Assembly: GCF_024129865.1 (NCBI RefSeq)
Contig: NZ_JAMYFE010000091.1
Coordinates: 1 to 50,110 of the forward strand
From: Stieleria tagensis
GTDB taxonomy: Bacteria > Planctomycetota > Planctomycetia > Pirellulales > Pirellulaceae
Reading direction: 5' to 3'
Length of the DNA: 50,110 nucleotides
A model generated the notes under the pieces. The model did no database searches and was not told the DNA's origin. It saw only the letters and a list, made by a program, of their open reading frames with translations. Each line of letters starts with the position of its first letter. The stretch's first letter is position 1. Shown here piece by piece: positions 16,784 through 25,431 of the stretch. Position numbers and translations under genes: made by a program.

Positions 16784-18109
16784 CTAGGTCAACAACGCGC
16801 GAACGTACGCTGCGAACTCTCGCATGTCGGTCGGCAGCGGGCCGGCTGTAGCGGGGCCGATCACCAACGGTCCGTCGTCCGGATCGACGTGTAATCCGTG
16901 GCTACCACGGACCAGCGTGGCATCGAGGGGGATGACGTCCATTTTGTACCGCATGCCGAGCTTCTTTTGCATCAACCGGGCCGCAGCGCGCAGTTTGCTG
17001 GTGAGAAACAATTCGCAAGGGTCGTAGCCGGGTTTGCGATGGATGTCGACCGTGCGAGCAAAATCAGGTGCCAGCTGGTCGTCGTCCCAGTAGTAATAGC
17101 TGAACCAGGCATCCGAATCGGCCAACGCGATCAGTTCTCCGCTGCGTGGATGATCCAATTCCAATTCGCCGGGTTCAAACACACCGCCGACGCCGGGGAT
17201 CGATTCCAGCGTCGATCGGACCATCGGTTTTAGATCGGGATCGGCGACATAAACATGCGCCAGTTGATGATCGCACACGGCAAAGGATTTGGATTCGCCG
17301 GGCATCAAAATTTCGCCGAACGGACCACGACGGACCGACAGCAGGCCCTGCTTGCGCAATTCTCGATTGAGATACACCGGACGGCTGACCGGAACCAGAC
17401 CATATTCCGAAACGACAACCACCTGCGCACCGATGTCATCGGCGGCGGCGACAATGGTTCCCACACATTGGTCGACTTCGGCAACCCGCTGCGGATCTTG
17501 TTCTGGCAACCGTTGGAAGTCGTAATCTAGGTGGGGCAGATAGGCGAGCGTGATCTGTGGCTTTTTTTCACGCAGCACCGTGGCCGTCGCATCGGCAATC
17601 CAGCGGCTGCATGGAAGTCCCGCGCCGGGGCCCCAGAAACTGAAAAACGGAAACGGCCCGTGACGCTGGGTTAGCTGGCACCCGGTGTGATCGAGCACGT
17701 CAAAGACTTTGCTGCCGTCGCAGCCGTAATGCGGCTTGGGCGTGCAGCTGTACCGCGCGGTCGACGATTGATTGAACCACCAAAACATTTTGGCGGTTTC
17801 ATAGTCGTCATAAAATGCGGGACCCTGAACAAGCGATCGGGCCTGTTGCCAGAAACGTATTTCTTGGGTGTCACGAAAATACCATCCGTTGCCAACGATA
17901 CCGTGCTGGCCGGGCGACATTCCCGTCAGCATGGTGGCTTGGGAAACACAGGTGACCGCCGGCAACGGGCTGGTCCACGGCGCAAAATTTTCGCAGCCGC
18001 TCTTTAATTGATCAGGCGTTGGGTTTCCCGCCAACGATCGGATCGTCGGTGCGTGAGCCAGCAATCGTGGCGTCAGCCCGACAACATTGATGACACAAAC
18101 CGGTTTCAT
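16784..18109 (-). CDS. Alkaline phosphatase superfamily protein (nucleotide pyrophosphatase/phosphodiesterase-like)
   Basis: A 441-residue protein of the type I phosphodiesterase/nucleotide pyrophosphatase branch. The strand MKPVCVINVVGLTPRLL leads to TSPLPAVTCVSQATMLTGMS and PGQHGIVGNGWYF, where the Thr/Ser-rich PAVTCVSQA segment is the expected nucleophile region. YLPHLDYDFQR, VVVSEYGLVPVSRPV and CDHQLAHVY carry the metal-binding Asp, Glu and His. In the first strand, VVGL stands where many relatives have (V/I)DGL. I recall the same feature in EboF-type relatives of the ebo cluster, so it may be a subfamily trait. There is no signal peptide. The ATG overlaps the stop of the 40-residue gene upstream by four bases (ATGA), and the acyltransferase follows after three bases. 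The substrate is unknown. Confidence 0.85.
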   Translation of the reverse strand: MKPVCVINVVGLTPRLLAHAPTIRSLAGNPTPDQLKSGCENFAPWTSPLPAVTCVSQATMLTGMSPGQHGIVGNGWYFRDTQEIRFWQQARSLVQGPAFYDDYETAKMFWWFNQSSTARYSCTPKPHYGCDGSKVFDVLDHTGCQLTQRHGPFPFFSFWGPGAGLPCSRWIADATATVLREKKPQITLAYLPHLDYDFQRLPEQDPQRVAEVDQCVGTIVAAADDIGAQVVVVSEYGLVPVSRPVYLNRELRKQGLLSVRRGPFGEILMPGESKSFAVCDHQLAHVYVADPDLKPMVRSTLESIPGVGGVFEPGELELDHPRSGELIALADSDAWFSYYYWDDDQLAPDFARTVDIHRKPGYDPCELFLTSKLRAAARLMQKKLGMRYKMDVIPLDATLVRGSHGLHVDPDDGPLVIGPATAGPLPTDMREFAAYVRALLT

Positions 18110-18228
18110 GATTTGGCATCGTCATCCGGGGCCGGCGGCAATGTTAGCACGCGGTAGAGGCAAAAAACGAGCAGCGAAATGACCGATCCGACCGAGGCGG
18201 TCATCACAATCCAACCAGCAAAATTCAT
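18106..18228 (-). CDS. MetS-like small subunit of an NSS transporter
   Basis: A 40-residue membrane peptide read directly from the gap between the transporter and the phosphatase-family gene. It starts MNFAGWIVMTASVGSVISLL, continues VFCLYRVL and ends in a short acidic tail (PPAPDDDAKS). One hydrophobic helix fills residues 4-28. Small one-TM subunits directly after NSS transporters are known as MetS in the MetP-MetS methionine importer of Corynebacterium; position, size and topology fit. It starts 37 bases after the symporter stop, and its TGA overlaps the next ATG. A weak CGGAAA precedes the ATG. It is short enough to be missed by automatic annotation. Confidence 0.8.
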   Translation of the reverse strand: MNFAGWIVMTASVGSVISLLVFCLYRVLTLPPAPDDDAKS

Positions 18229-18265
18229 ATGCAAAGTTTCCGTTGATGGGTATCCGGACGGGCGT

Positions 18266-19975
18266 TCAACCGATGTTGTCAAACCGACCTTGTTTGATCC
18301 AACGCTTTCCAGCCAAGTGAACCATCAGCGTCAGGAACGCGATCGTTCCGCCAATGAACAACAGGGACATGAAAATCACGTCATCGTTGGCAATTTTTGA
18401 CAGATAGCCCGGCGTTCGCTCCCCGGTTTCGGCGTTGACCTTGTCCAGCACATTGTTCCAAATGAAGCTGACGAAAATCACGCTCAAGTAGACCGGCACA
18501 ACGTATTTCAGCATGTACTGAACGACCGTTGGAATCTTCATGAAAGACCCGACCTCTGATTCCACTGCGGCGCGCTTGATGCCAAACACCCAGCCGTACA
18601 TCACGGCCTGGATCATCGCCAGCAAGAAAATCAGGAAAGTTCCCACCCAGAAATCGAAGGTATCTAACGCTTTCATCTCGGCGCTGAAGTACAGCACAAA
18701 TCCGCTGCCGCACAGGGCGATGAAACCCAGCATCGAAACCGACGCATGACGTTTTAGCCCAAATCCTTCTTCGAAAAATGCAATCACCGGCTGCAGCATC
18801 GACAGGCTGCTTGTGATGGCGGCTAGGAACAGCATGAAGAACCACAGGAATCCAAAGAACTGGCCGCCCCATGGCATTTGGGCGAACACATTGGGCAGGG
18901 CAATGAATCCGAGTCCAAACGTGCCTTGCTCACCGGCGCTGGCACCCAAAAAGATGAACGCCGCCGGCAACGTGATCAATCCGCCCAGACAGACTTCGAA
19001 GAACTCGTTCATGCTACACGCGGTCAATCCGCTCAGCACCACGTCGTCTTTCTTTTTCAAATAGCTGGAGTAATTGATGATCACTCCGAAGCCGACCGAC
19101 AGCGAGAAAAAGATCTGTCCGGAGGCTGCCAACCAGGTCTCGGGGTTGAACAGTGCCGAAAAGTCAGGGTTCCACATGAATCCCAGACCCGCGTTGACCT
19201 TTTCCGCCGGCAGCGTCAACACGCGGAACAAGACACACAACGCACAGATCACCATCAATGGGATCGCAATGCGGCAAAACGTTTCGATCCCCTTGGCGAC
19301 GCCGCGGTAAATCAGGATGAAGTTCAGGACGAACGTGAAACCAACGTAGTACAGCAGGTTGGTGCTGCCGCCCAGTACCGCGCCGTCTTTGCCAGTGCCG
19401 ACCAGGCCATCAAAAAAGGAAGTGTAGGCTTCCGAATCCGCCCCCTGCATCAACGTTCCATTGGCATAGGCAACCGCATAGGCCAGGCACCAGGCTTCGA
19501 TCAGCACGTAATACATGTAGATCACCAGCGGGATCAACAATGCCGGAACAGCCAAGTAGCGGGCTTTGGGTGTTCGGCAGACCACGCTAAAGATGCCCGG
19601 TGCCGAATTGAACCCTCGCAGACCGCCGAATCGACCCATCGTCCATTCGGCCCAGCACAGCGGAATCCCAAGGATCAGCAGCGAGATGAAGTAGGGCAGC
19701 AAGAAGGCGCCACCCCCATTGGCCGCGGCTTGGCCCGGAAAACGCAAAAAGTTTCCCAGTCCGACCGCCGAACCGGCGACCGCCAAAATCACTCCCAGTC
19801 GCGTGCCCCATTGCTCGCCACCGGAATGCTGATCACCACCGGATTGCTGGGGTGAACCGGGGTCGGAATTTGATGGGACCCCAGAGTCTTGCGTCCCAGA
19901 GTCTTGAGTCCCAGCAGATGGGGGATTGGGAGCGGCGGCAGGGCGATTGGATGGATCGTCAGATGAATTTCCCAC
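18266..19975 (-). CDS. Sodium-dependent NSS (SNF) family amino acid transporter
   Basis: A 569-residue LeuT-fold symporter that uses the sodium gradient to import an amino acid or related amine. After a hydrophilic N-terminal tail of about 55 residues, TM1 carries the signature [15 protein letters not shown] and then [12 protein letters not shown]6 region [21 protein letters not shown] matches the unwound substrate-site helix. About eleven to twelve hydrophobic segments fit the family. The start is GTG at 19975, with GGAAAA just upstream; because the tail is not conserved, the start is uncertain. The tail contains a duplicated TQDSG from a 15-base repeat. Downstream comes the MetS-like peptide, as in methionine/alanine importers of this family. 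The substrate cannot be read from sequence. Confidence 0.94.
   Translation of the reverse strand: MGNSSDDPSNRPAAAPNPPSAGTQDSGTQDSGVPSNSDPGSPQQSGGDQHSGGEQWGTRLGVILAVAGSAVGLGNFLRFPGQAAANGGGAFLLPYFISLLILGIPLCWAEWTMGRFGGLRGFNSAPGIFSVVCRTPKARYLAVPALLIPLVIYMYYVLIEAWCLAYAVAYANGTLMQGADSEAYTSFFDGLVGTGKDGAVLGGSTNLLYYVGFTFVLNFILIYRGVAKGIETFCRIAIPLMVICALCVLFRVLTLPAEKVNAGLGFMWNPDFSALFNPETWLAASGQIFFSLSVGFGVIINYSSYLKKKDDVVLSGLTACSMNEFFEVCLGGLITLPAAFIFLGASAGEQGTFGLGFIALPNVFAQMPWGGQFFGFLWFFMLFLAAITSSLSMLQPVIAFFEEGFGLKRHASVSMLGFIALCGSGFVLYFSAEMKALDTFDFWVGTFLIFLLAMIQAVMYGWVFGIKRAAVESEVGSFMKIPTVVQYMLKYVVPVYLSVIFVSFIWNNVLDKVNAETGERTPGYLSKIANDDVIFMSLLFIGGTIAFLTLMVHLAGKRWIKQGRFDNIG
19880..19914. repeat. Tandem 15-base repeat inside the NSS gene
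   Basis: CCCAGAGTCTTG(C/A)GT occurs at 19880-19894 and 19895-19909, with the start of a third unit to 19914. It encodes the [10 protein letters not shown] duplication in the hydrophilic N-terminal tail. Units are in frame (5 codons), so copy-number change would alter tail length only. Confidence 0.8.
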
Positions 19976-20410
19976 GTTTTTCCAGTCATTGGTGCGGAGC
20001 GAGCAGTCCAGTCGTGCGGCCAGTTTACCGCCACCAATCGTTTTTGTCGTGGCGGATGTGGCTGTGCGAACGCGTTGCGAATTCAGAAACCGCGTTTTCC
20101 ATCGGGGCGGCGCAGCGAATGCGTCCGAGAATCACGGAGTGAAAGAAGTGGGCGTCCGAACGGCGGAACTTTTTCAAAAAAACCGTAAATCGCTGTTCAG
20201 CATCGCGCGAGAAGATCGCCTAAAGAATTGCAACGCGATTCATTTTGGGTGAATCAAGTCAGCTGCACAGAAAATTTCTCGGACAGAATCTCTGAAAGAC
20301 GCATTTTGCAACCGAGTGCGATGGGCAACAATTCCGACCTTGTTGGAATACTGCCTGGCAGATTCCCCCGGAAAGAACATGAATTTCTTTGGGGGGGCGA
20401 GCGAAAAGAG
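19976..20410. other. 435-base intergenic region upstream of the NSS operon
   Basis: No gene is supported. It must hold the NSS operon promoter (minus strand). A hairpin with arms CCGCCAC (20028-20034) and GTGGCGG (20049-20055), 14-base loop, would lie in the NSS 5' leader about 53 bases before the GTG. Its role is unknown. Open frames that cross the tRNA in antisense are spurious. Confidence 0.5.
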
Positions 20411-20483
20411 TGGTCAGGGCCGGGCTCGAACCGGCGACACCGGCCTTTTCAGGGCCGTGCTCTACCAACTGAGCTACCTGACC
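20411..20483 (-). tRNA. tRNA-Phe (GAA)
   Basis: 73 nucleotides fold as a full cloverleaf on the minus strand. The acceptor stem GGTCAGG pairs with CCTGACC and A is the discriminator. The D arm is GCTC-AGTTGGTA-GAGC. The anticodon stem CGGCC/GGCCG holds loop CTGAAAA with anticodon GAA. The T arm is GCCGG-TTCGAGC-CCGGC. The 3' CCA is not encoded. It is upstream of and divergent from the 20609 operon. Confidence 0.96.
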
Positions 20484-20608
20484 CGTTGGAAGGTTCATTC
20501 GAACTTTTGGGATAGTAGGGTATGATGCCGTGCCTCGTCAATTGGTTCATCGCAAACGATGCCAGCGAACATCGAAAGTTCAACTCTCATAAACGAATCA
20601 AACCGATC

Positions 20609-22324
20609 ATGAGCGATCGACAGACTTTACCGGCTGTACGGCCAACTCCGCAGAAATCCGTGCCGAATGCGACTGGCAACCGGTTGCCGGTCGTTTCCTT
20701 GGCCCCGTCACCAGGCCGGGCAGCAATTTTTTCTGTTTTGTTGACTTGGCTGATCGCCGGCCCGGTGCTGGCCTACACGCCGGACGATCCGGTGGTGGTC
20801 CAGATGGTCGATCGGGGATTGCGATTCTTGGAGAAGGAGGCCGGTAAATCTCCAGGCGAAGAGGTGATTTGTGCCTACGCGCATTTCAAAGTCGAACACG
20901 ACGAATCCAACCCGGTCGTGGCGCAGGGAATCAGGCAAGCGAAAAAATTTGCCGCCGATCTAAGCGTCCGACCCTCCAGCAAGGGGCACTACGAAGCGAC
21001 CGTGTCGGTGTTGTTGCTGGCGGCAATTAGCCCCGACCGATTTCGTTCGGAATTGACAACGTTCCAGCGCTACTTCGATGAACACCAAATGCCACATGGT
21101 GGGTTCGGGTACCCCGGCGAAAAACTCGGCGACGTTTCCCAAACCCAGTATGTGATGCTGGCGATTTGGACGCTTGACCGGGCCGGTTTCAAATTGAAAT
21201 ACGAACGGGTTGTCGCTGCGGTGCAGTGGCTGTTGCGGGTTCAGGACGTGAACGGTCCCTGGCCCTACCACGGCAAAGTACCGCCCGGCAACCAGTTGAT
21301 TACCCAGGAAAAAACCAGCCTTTCGATGGCCGTCGCTGGCGGCAGTAGCGTGCTGATCGGCGGCGACGCATTGCGGGTTTGGGGTGAATCGGTCTTGGAT
21401 GATGACTCCGGAATCGTCGGGCTTCCCAAAGCGATCAAGTTGTACAAGGAAGACCTCAATGCCAATCGACGGAAGACGGCCAAGTTGCCCAAAGAGCCGA
21501 TTTTGCGTGCGGTTGATGGCATGGACCGATGGCGTCAGGCCAACGCCGCCAATGATGCCGGTTTGAAATACTGGTATTTCTATATCGTCTACACGATTGA
21601 ACGCTACGAGAGTTTTCTGGAGATCGCCAAAGGCCAGCCGGCCGACCAAAGTCCGGCATGGTACAACCAAATCGTGGGCGAACTGAAATCTCTGCAGACC
21701 GAAGAAGGGGGATGGACGAGTCCGACGGCCCACACATCACCACCGGTCAGCACCGCGTTTGCCATCCTGTTCCTGATTCGCAGCACCCAGAAATCGCTGG
21801 GCAGCGGTGCGAGTGCGACGACAATTGGTGGTCGCGAGTTCGGCGCCGACGTTAGCGATGCGAAACTGCAAGGCGGCAAGGCGACACAAAACGCCCCGGC
21901 GCAATCGGTCACCGGAATGTTGGACTTGTTGGAATCCGACGGAGCCGACGCGCTGGATGGCAAGGCGCTGGCCGACAACGCGGTGCTGCCGACCGATCCG
22001 GTCAAACGCGCCGCCCAATTAGACCGGCTGGAACGATTGGTCCGCGGCAGCAAGTCCTGGCAAGCCCGGCGGGTATCGGCCAAGCTGCTGGGCATGAGTG
22101 ACGAACTGCGTGTCGTCCCGGCGCTGATTTTTGCGCTCAGTGACCCCGATGAAAGCGTTCGGCAATACGCTCGCGATGGGCTACGATTTATCAGCCGCAA
22201 ATTTGAAGGTTTCGGAATGCCGGACGATCCCAACAACACTGAACTTCGTAATGCCCAGCGGCAATGGAAGCAGTGGTACACGACGATGCGGCCCGGATAC
22301 CAATTTTTGGACGGAGACAACTAG
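20609..22324 (+). CDS. Secreted squalene cyclase-fold repeat protein with C-terminal HEAT repeats
   Basis: A 571-residue protein from the ATG at 20609; an in-frame ATG at 20522 would add 29 residues without export features. A hydrophobic segment at about residues 38-59 ending in VLA is a signal or anchor. The middle resembles the alpha/alpha toroid of terpene cyclases and related repeat proteins: GFGYPGEKLGDVSQTQYVML, then VQWLLRVQDVNGPWPY and EEGGWTSPTAHTSPPVSTAF. No DXDD cyclase acid motif is seen, so enzyme activity is doubtful. The last 90 residues hold a HEAT-like pair (ARRVSAKLLGMSDELRVVPA, then ALSDPDESVRQYARDGLRF). It is the first gene of the ExbB/ExbD operon; the next ATG is two bases after its stop. 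It probably acts as a periplasmic scaffold. Confidence 0.8.
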   Translation: MSDRQTLPAVRPTPQKSVPNATGNRLPVVSLAPSPGRAAIFSVLLTWLIAGPVLAYTPDDPVVVQMVDRGLRFLEKEAGKSPGEEVICAYAHFKVEHDESNPVVAQGIRQAKKFAADLSVRPSSKGHYEATVSVLLLAAISPDRFRSELTTFQRYFDEHQMPHGGFGYPGEKLGDVSQTQYVMLAIWTLDRAGFKLKYERVVAAVQWLLRVQDVNGPWPYHGKVPPGNQLITQEKTSLSMAVAGGSSVLIGGDALRVWGESVLDDDSGIVGLPKAIKLYKEDLNANRRKTAKLPKEPILRAVDGMDRWRQANAANDAGLKYWYFYIVYTIERYESFLEIAKGQPADQSPAWYNQIVGELKSLQTEEGGWTSPTAHTSPPVSTAFAILFLIRSTQKSLGSGASATTIGGREFGADVSDAKLQGGKATQNAPAQSVTGMLDLLESDGADALDGKALADNAVLPTDPVKRAAQLDRLERLVRGSKSWQARRVSAKLLGMSDELRVVPALIFALSDPDESVRQYARDGLRFISRKFEGFGMPDDPNNTELRNAQRQWKQWYTTMRPGYQFLDGDN

Positions 22325-22326
22325 CG

Positions 22327-23265
22327 ATGGCAACGGTCAGCGAACAAGAAAAAGGATCGTCGTCGAAAGCTGCGGCGGACGATGATCGCATGGACGAACG
22401 CGGTGCCGAGCGAGCCAAATTGCGGATCAGCCGCTTTGATTCGCTGACGTCGTTGTTCCTGGCCCTGATTTTGTTTCTCGGGGCGTTCGTTTTCATGATG
22501 TTTGTCGTCTGGTTACTCAGTGGCGAACCGAAACCGTTGGCGTTGGCGCCGATCATCGAAAATCCGGCCGGTCGCGGTGAAAACCCCGAGGGGTTCGAGC
22601 GTGACTTTGAACCGCCGGGAGCCGAGGAGGTGGAGGATCTGATGGAGCCCACCTTGGCCGACACGATCGAAGCGGTGACCGACGCGGTCAGCAGTGTGGC
22701 GGCCTCGTTGACGACCTCGGACACCAATGCCGCTGCATCAACCGCCGGAACCGGTGCCGGTGACAGCCGCCCACCCGGTCCCAAGGGCGAAGGCGACGAT
22801 ATCATCGGCCGCTGGGAGCGTTGGGAGCTGACGTTTAACGCCAAAGGCAAAAAAGATTACGCCCAACAACTGGATTTTTACAAAATTGAATTGGCCGCAT
22901 TCGGCGGCGGCGGAGCCAATGTCATCGAGATGGCATCGAATCTGGCCGGATCGCCGAAGAAAACGGTCAACACCGACCCACCGACTGAAAAACGACTGTA
23001 CTTTTCTTGGAAGCTTTCCAATCCGCTGTTGCAATTTGACCGTCAACTGTTGGCGGCCGCCGGGATTCAGTACGCCGGGCGAAACGTGATTCGTTTCATC
23101 CCCGCCGAATTGGAAAACCTGTTGGCCAACATGGAAAAAGAATACGCCGAAAGCAAAGGCAAAAAGTTTCCCCACGACATTGCCAAAACGGTGTTCGAAA
23201 GCACCTCCAACGGCAGTGGTTTTGAGTTCAAAATTGTCAGCCAACGGTACCGCAAAGGCCGCTGA
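22327..23265 (+). CDS. Single-pass membrane protein, TonB/TolA-like layout
   Basis: A 312-residue protein of no family that I recognise. Residues 1-39 are hydrophilic and cytoplasmic; one membrane helix lies at about 40-64 (LTSLFLALILFLGAFVFMMF). It is followed by an acidic, Pro/Glu-rich and then Ala/Thr-rich stretch (about 65-155) and a folded C-terminal domain (about 160-312) starting at GRWERWELTFNAKGKKDY. This is the topology of TonB and TolA, which link an inner-membrane ExbB/ExbD motor to the outer membrane. The next two genes encode exactly such motor parts, so a coupling role is a reasonable inference, but no TonB C-terminal signature is visible. The start is the ATG two bases after the previous stop. 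Confidence 0.75.
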   Translation: MATVSEQEKGSSSKAAADDDRMDERGAERAKLRISRFDSLTSLFLALILFLGAFVFMMFVVWLLSGEPKPLALAPIIENPAGRGENPEGFERDFEPPGAEEVEDLMEPTLADTIEAVTDAVSSVAASLTTSDTNAAASTAGTGAGDSRPPGPKGEGDDIIGRWERWELTFNAKGKKDYAQQLDFYKIELAAFGGGGANVIEMASNLAGSPKKTVNTDPPTEKRLYFSWKLSNPLLQFDRQLLAAAGIQYAGRNVIRFIPAELENLLANMEKEYAESKGKKFPHDIAKTVFESTSNGSGFEFKIVSQRYRKGR

Positions 23266-23356
23266 GCCGGCGACACCCACGACCTAACAGATGCCTTTGG
23301 CATCGCGTCCCCGTTTACAACTAATCCACCTTATCCAACCCTCTGGAAGGACACGA

Positions 23357-24013
23357 ATGTCAATGCTGTTTGCGTATTCTCTGTTCAATATGATCGCCGA
23401 TGCGACCTATTTCGCACTGGCCGCGGTGGCGCTTTGGGGGTTGTATTGCATCGTCGTGGTTTGGAATCGTGTGGCACAAAAACGATTCAAGACCGAAGAA
23501 CAGCAAGATCAATTCATGGACGACGTGGAGCAGATGCTGACCGCCGGTGATTTCGAAGGCACCTTGGACTACTGCCAAGGCGACACGCGAGCGGTGCCGC
23601 AAATGATCGAGTTGGCCGTTAGCAATCGCGAACTCGGGTACAAGCGATCGCGAAAACTGATGATGGACCGATTCCAACGCGACGTGATGAGCGACCTGGA
23701 ATATCGGCTCAGCTGGGTCAGCACCGTGATCAAAAGCGCTCCGATGATCGGGTTGTTCGGAACCGTTTTCGGGATGATGGGGGCGTTTAAGACGTTGGCC
23801 ACCGCCGAAACCGTCGAACCGAGTGCACTGGCCGGTGACATTCAAGTCGCCTTGGTCACGACCGCCAGCGGTTTGGCGATCGCCATTCCGCTGATGATCT
23901 TGGTCGCCAACGTCAACATTCGAATCGCCAAGATGGAAGACTTGGTCGGTTCCGGACTCGGTCGCTTCTTTGACGCTTACAAAGCCGGACTGGCCCGCAC
24001 CGGAGGCCAATAA
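23357..24013 (+). CDS. MotA/TolQ/ExbB proton channel family protein
   Basis: A 218-residue ExbB/TolQ homologue. TM1 is at about 18-37, and a cytoplasmic domain at 40-120 contains the family's GDFEGTLDYC and a basic RELGYKRSRKLMMDRFQRD. TM2 (about 122-145, IKSAPMIGLFGTVFGMMGAF) and TM3 (about 165-187, ALVTTASGLAIAIPLMILVA) carry the conserved Gly- and Thr-rich faces that line the proton path. GGAAGGA before the ATG at 23357 sets the start; an earlier in-frame ATG at 23291 is not needed. ExbD follows after six bases. Five such subunits normally surround two ExbD helices and turn proton flow into mechanical work in the periplasm. Confidence 0.95.
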   Translation: MSMLFAYSLFNMIADATYFALAAVALWGLYCIVVVWNRVAQKRFKTEEQQDQFMDDVEQMLTAGDFEGTLDYCQGDTRAVPQMIELAVSNRELGYKRSRKLMMDRFQRDVMSDLEYRLSWVSTVIKSAPMIGLFGTVFGMMGAFKTLATAETVEPSALAGDIQVALVTTASGLAIAIPLMILVANVNIRIAKMEDLVGSGLGRFFDAYKAGLARTGGQ

Positions 24014-24019
24014 CCCGTC

Positions 24020-24508
24020 ATGAGCAGTGTGATCGAAGACCTTTCCGAAGACGAGGAAGATGACTTCCAATTGCCACGTAAGAAACGTGACGATGACGAG
24101 ATGGACATCACGCCGATGATCGACATCACGTTCTTGTTGCTGATTTTTTTCGTCGTCTGTTCCAAGATGGACCCGACGCAGATGGGCAAGATCCCCGAGG
24201 CGACCAACGGTGTCGCAATCAGCGCCAAAGAATCGGCGGTGGTGTTCATTGAAGCCGCCGGCAAAGACAAGGTGGTGCTCAAACGAATCGACGGATCAGA
24301 ATTCAGCAGCGACGAGGAAACTCAGACTTCCGAATTGATCGAATACATCAGCAAGGAACTCAAAAGCACACTCGGCGATGAGAAAAACCATGTGATGATC
24401 ATGGGGGATGCCGAGATCACGGTCGGCGAAGTCACGCGGGTGCAAAAGATCATTGGCGATGCATTCGAGGACATCACTTCCACTTATATTGCGGTGAAAG
24501 AACAGTGA
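24020..24508 (+). CDS. ExbD/TolR family protein, first copy
   Basis: A 162-residue ExbD/TolR protein. A charged cytoplasmic N-terminus (EDLSEDEEDDFQLPRKKRDD) leads to the family core EMDITPMIDITFLLLIFFVV, where Asp35 in the single membrane helix (about 34-52) is the proton-carrying residue. The periplasmic domain ends in GEVTRVQKIIGDAFEDITST, a typical ExbD fold end. It lies six bases after ExbB. Directly after its TGA, in the same frame, is a 23-codon piece that resembles the tail of the second ExbD. The protein itself looks complete, so the following piece is not a truncated end of this gene. Confidence 0.95.
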   Translation: MSSVIEDLSEDEEDDFQLPRKKRDDDEMDITPMIDITFLLLIFFVVCSKMDPTQMGKIPEATNGVAISAKESAVVFIEAAGKDKVVLKRIDGSEFSSDEETQTSELIEYISKELKSTLGDEKNHVMIMGDAEITVGEVTRVQKIIGDAFEDITSTYIAVKEQ

Positions 24509-24580
24509 ATCGACGCGATGGATGCGGCGACCATTGCAGGATTCCATCATGTCAAAGTGATCGAATCGGAAATCATTTGA
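24509..24580 (+). pseudogene. Remnant of a third ExbD C-terminus
   Basis: Reading on in frame after the ExbD stop gives IDAMDAATIAGFHHVKVIES, then EII and TGA. The end of the second ExbD reads VDAMDAGTIAGFAETQVTQV. Seventeen bases (CGACGCGATGGATGCGG) are identical at 24511-24527 and 25319-25335. The first ExbD already has its own full ending, so this is best explained as the tail of a lost ExbD paralogue left by deletion or unequal recombination. Readthrough of the TGA is a less likely alternative. Confidence 0.7.
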
Positions 24581-24625
24581 AAATCGTTGCACTCGATAGT
24601 TGTTGTACCAAAGTATTTTTAACGC

Positions 24626-25390
24626 ATGTCGATTCCAGTTACCTGTCCCCAATGCGGCGCTACCAACAAAGTCAACGATCGGTTGGCCGGTCGTCGCGTG
24701 CGCTGTCCCGAATGCGATACCGCAGTGCACGTGCCGGAGTGGGATGTCGATGCCCAACCGCCAGCACTGCCCGAGAGCGAATCGGTTGACTCCGAACCGA
24801 TGGAAGTCGTTGCGGTCGAAGCCGAACCGGTGGATGCCATCGCGGTTGATCCCGAAACGCCCGCTGACACCGGATCGACCAGTCCGGTCGCTGGATTGGA
24901 ACCCGAGCCGTTTGATATCGGCGACGATGATGATGACGACGATGACGAACCGGCACTGGTCCGAACCAAACGCGAAGACGAAGAATTGGATATGACGCCG
25001 ATGGTCGACGTCACCTTCCTGCTGCTGATCTTCTTTATGGTGACGGCGGCATTCAGTTTGCAAAAATCGATCGAGATGCCGCGTCAACAAACTGACGCCC
25101 CGAGTACGACGGTGGTGGAAGAAGAGGAAGACGAACTGGAGATGACCGAGGTTCAAGTCGACGAATTCGGATCGTTCTTGGTTTTGGCTCCGGAATGGCA
25201 AGAGGAAACACCCGGGAAACAGAATCTGACCACCGCACTCAAACGGGCGATCGAAGGCAGTAGCGGAATGCGACTGGTGATTAAAGTTCACGAAATGTGC
25301 AAACTACAATTCCTAGTCGACGCGATGGATGCGGGCACGATCGCCGGATTCGCTGAAACACAGGTCACGCAAGTCGAAGAATTCGATTAG
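24626..25390 (+). CDS. ExbD/TolR family protein with N-terminal zinc ribbon
   Basis: A 254-residue two-part protein. Residues 1-38 form a zinc ribbon with two CxxC knuckles: Cys7/Cys10 (TCPQCGATNKV) and Cys27/Cys30 (RCPECDTAVHVPEW). An acidic linker (about 40-118) contains Val-Glu-Ala runs and nine consecutive Asp. The ExbD core follows, EELDMTPMVDVTFLLLIFF, with the conserved Asp128 in the membrane helix (about 126-144) and a periplasmic domain to the end. A zinc ribbon fused to ExbD would sit in the cytoplasm and could sense zinc, redox state or a partner. The gene lies 117 bases after the first ExbD, with the ExbD remnant between. Confidence 0.93.
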   Translation: MSIPVTCPQCGATNKVNDRLAGRRVRCPECDTAVHVPEWDVDAQPPALPESESVDSEPMEVVAVEAEPVDAIAVDPETPADTGSTSPVAGLEPEPFDIGDDDDDDDDEPALVRTKREDEELDMTPMVDVTFLLLIFFMVTAAFSLQKSIEMPRQQTDAPSTTVVEEEEDELEMTEVQVDEFGSFLVLAPEWQEETPGKQNLTTALKRAIEGSSGMRLVIKVHEMCKLQFLVDAMDAGTIAGFAETQVTQVEEFD

Positions 25391-25431
25391 CAACGCCTTG
25401 GTTTCGCATCCCACGCTCTGGAGACACGCCA

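Noticed and set aside
18878-19855. 325-codon open frame on the plus strand opposite the NSS transporter
   Set aside because: Composition is Gln/Arg/His rich and it mirrors the codon pattern of the conserved membrane protein on the other strand.
20228-20515. 95-residue open frame across the tRNA in antisense
   Set aside because: It reads the complement of tRNA-Phe and gives the familiar spurious tRNA-antisense peptide; no other support.
24506-24580. Stop-codon readthrough extending the first ExbD by 23 residues
   Set aside because: The first ExbD already has a full periplasmic domain end, and the extra piece matches the tail of another paralogue; a remnant is simpler.
24296-25291. 331-codon minus-strand frame opposite both ExbD genes
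   Set aside because: His/Phe/Arg-rich shadow of two clearly conserved genes.
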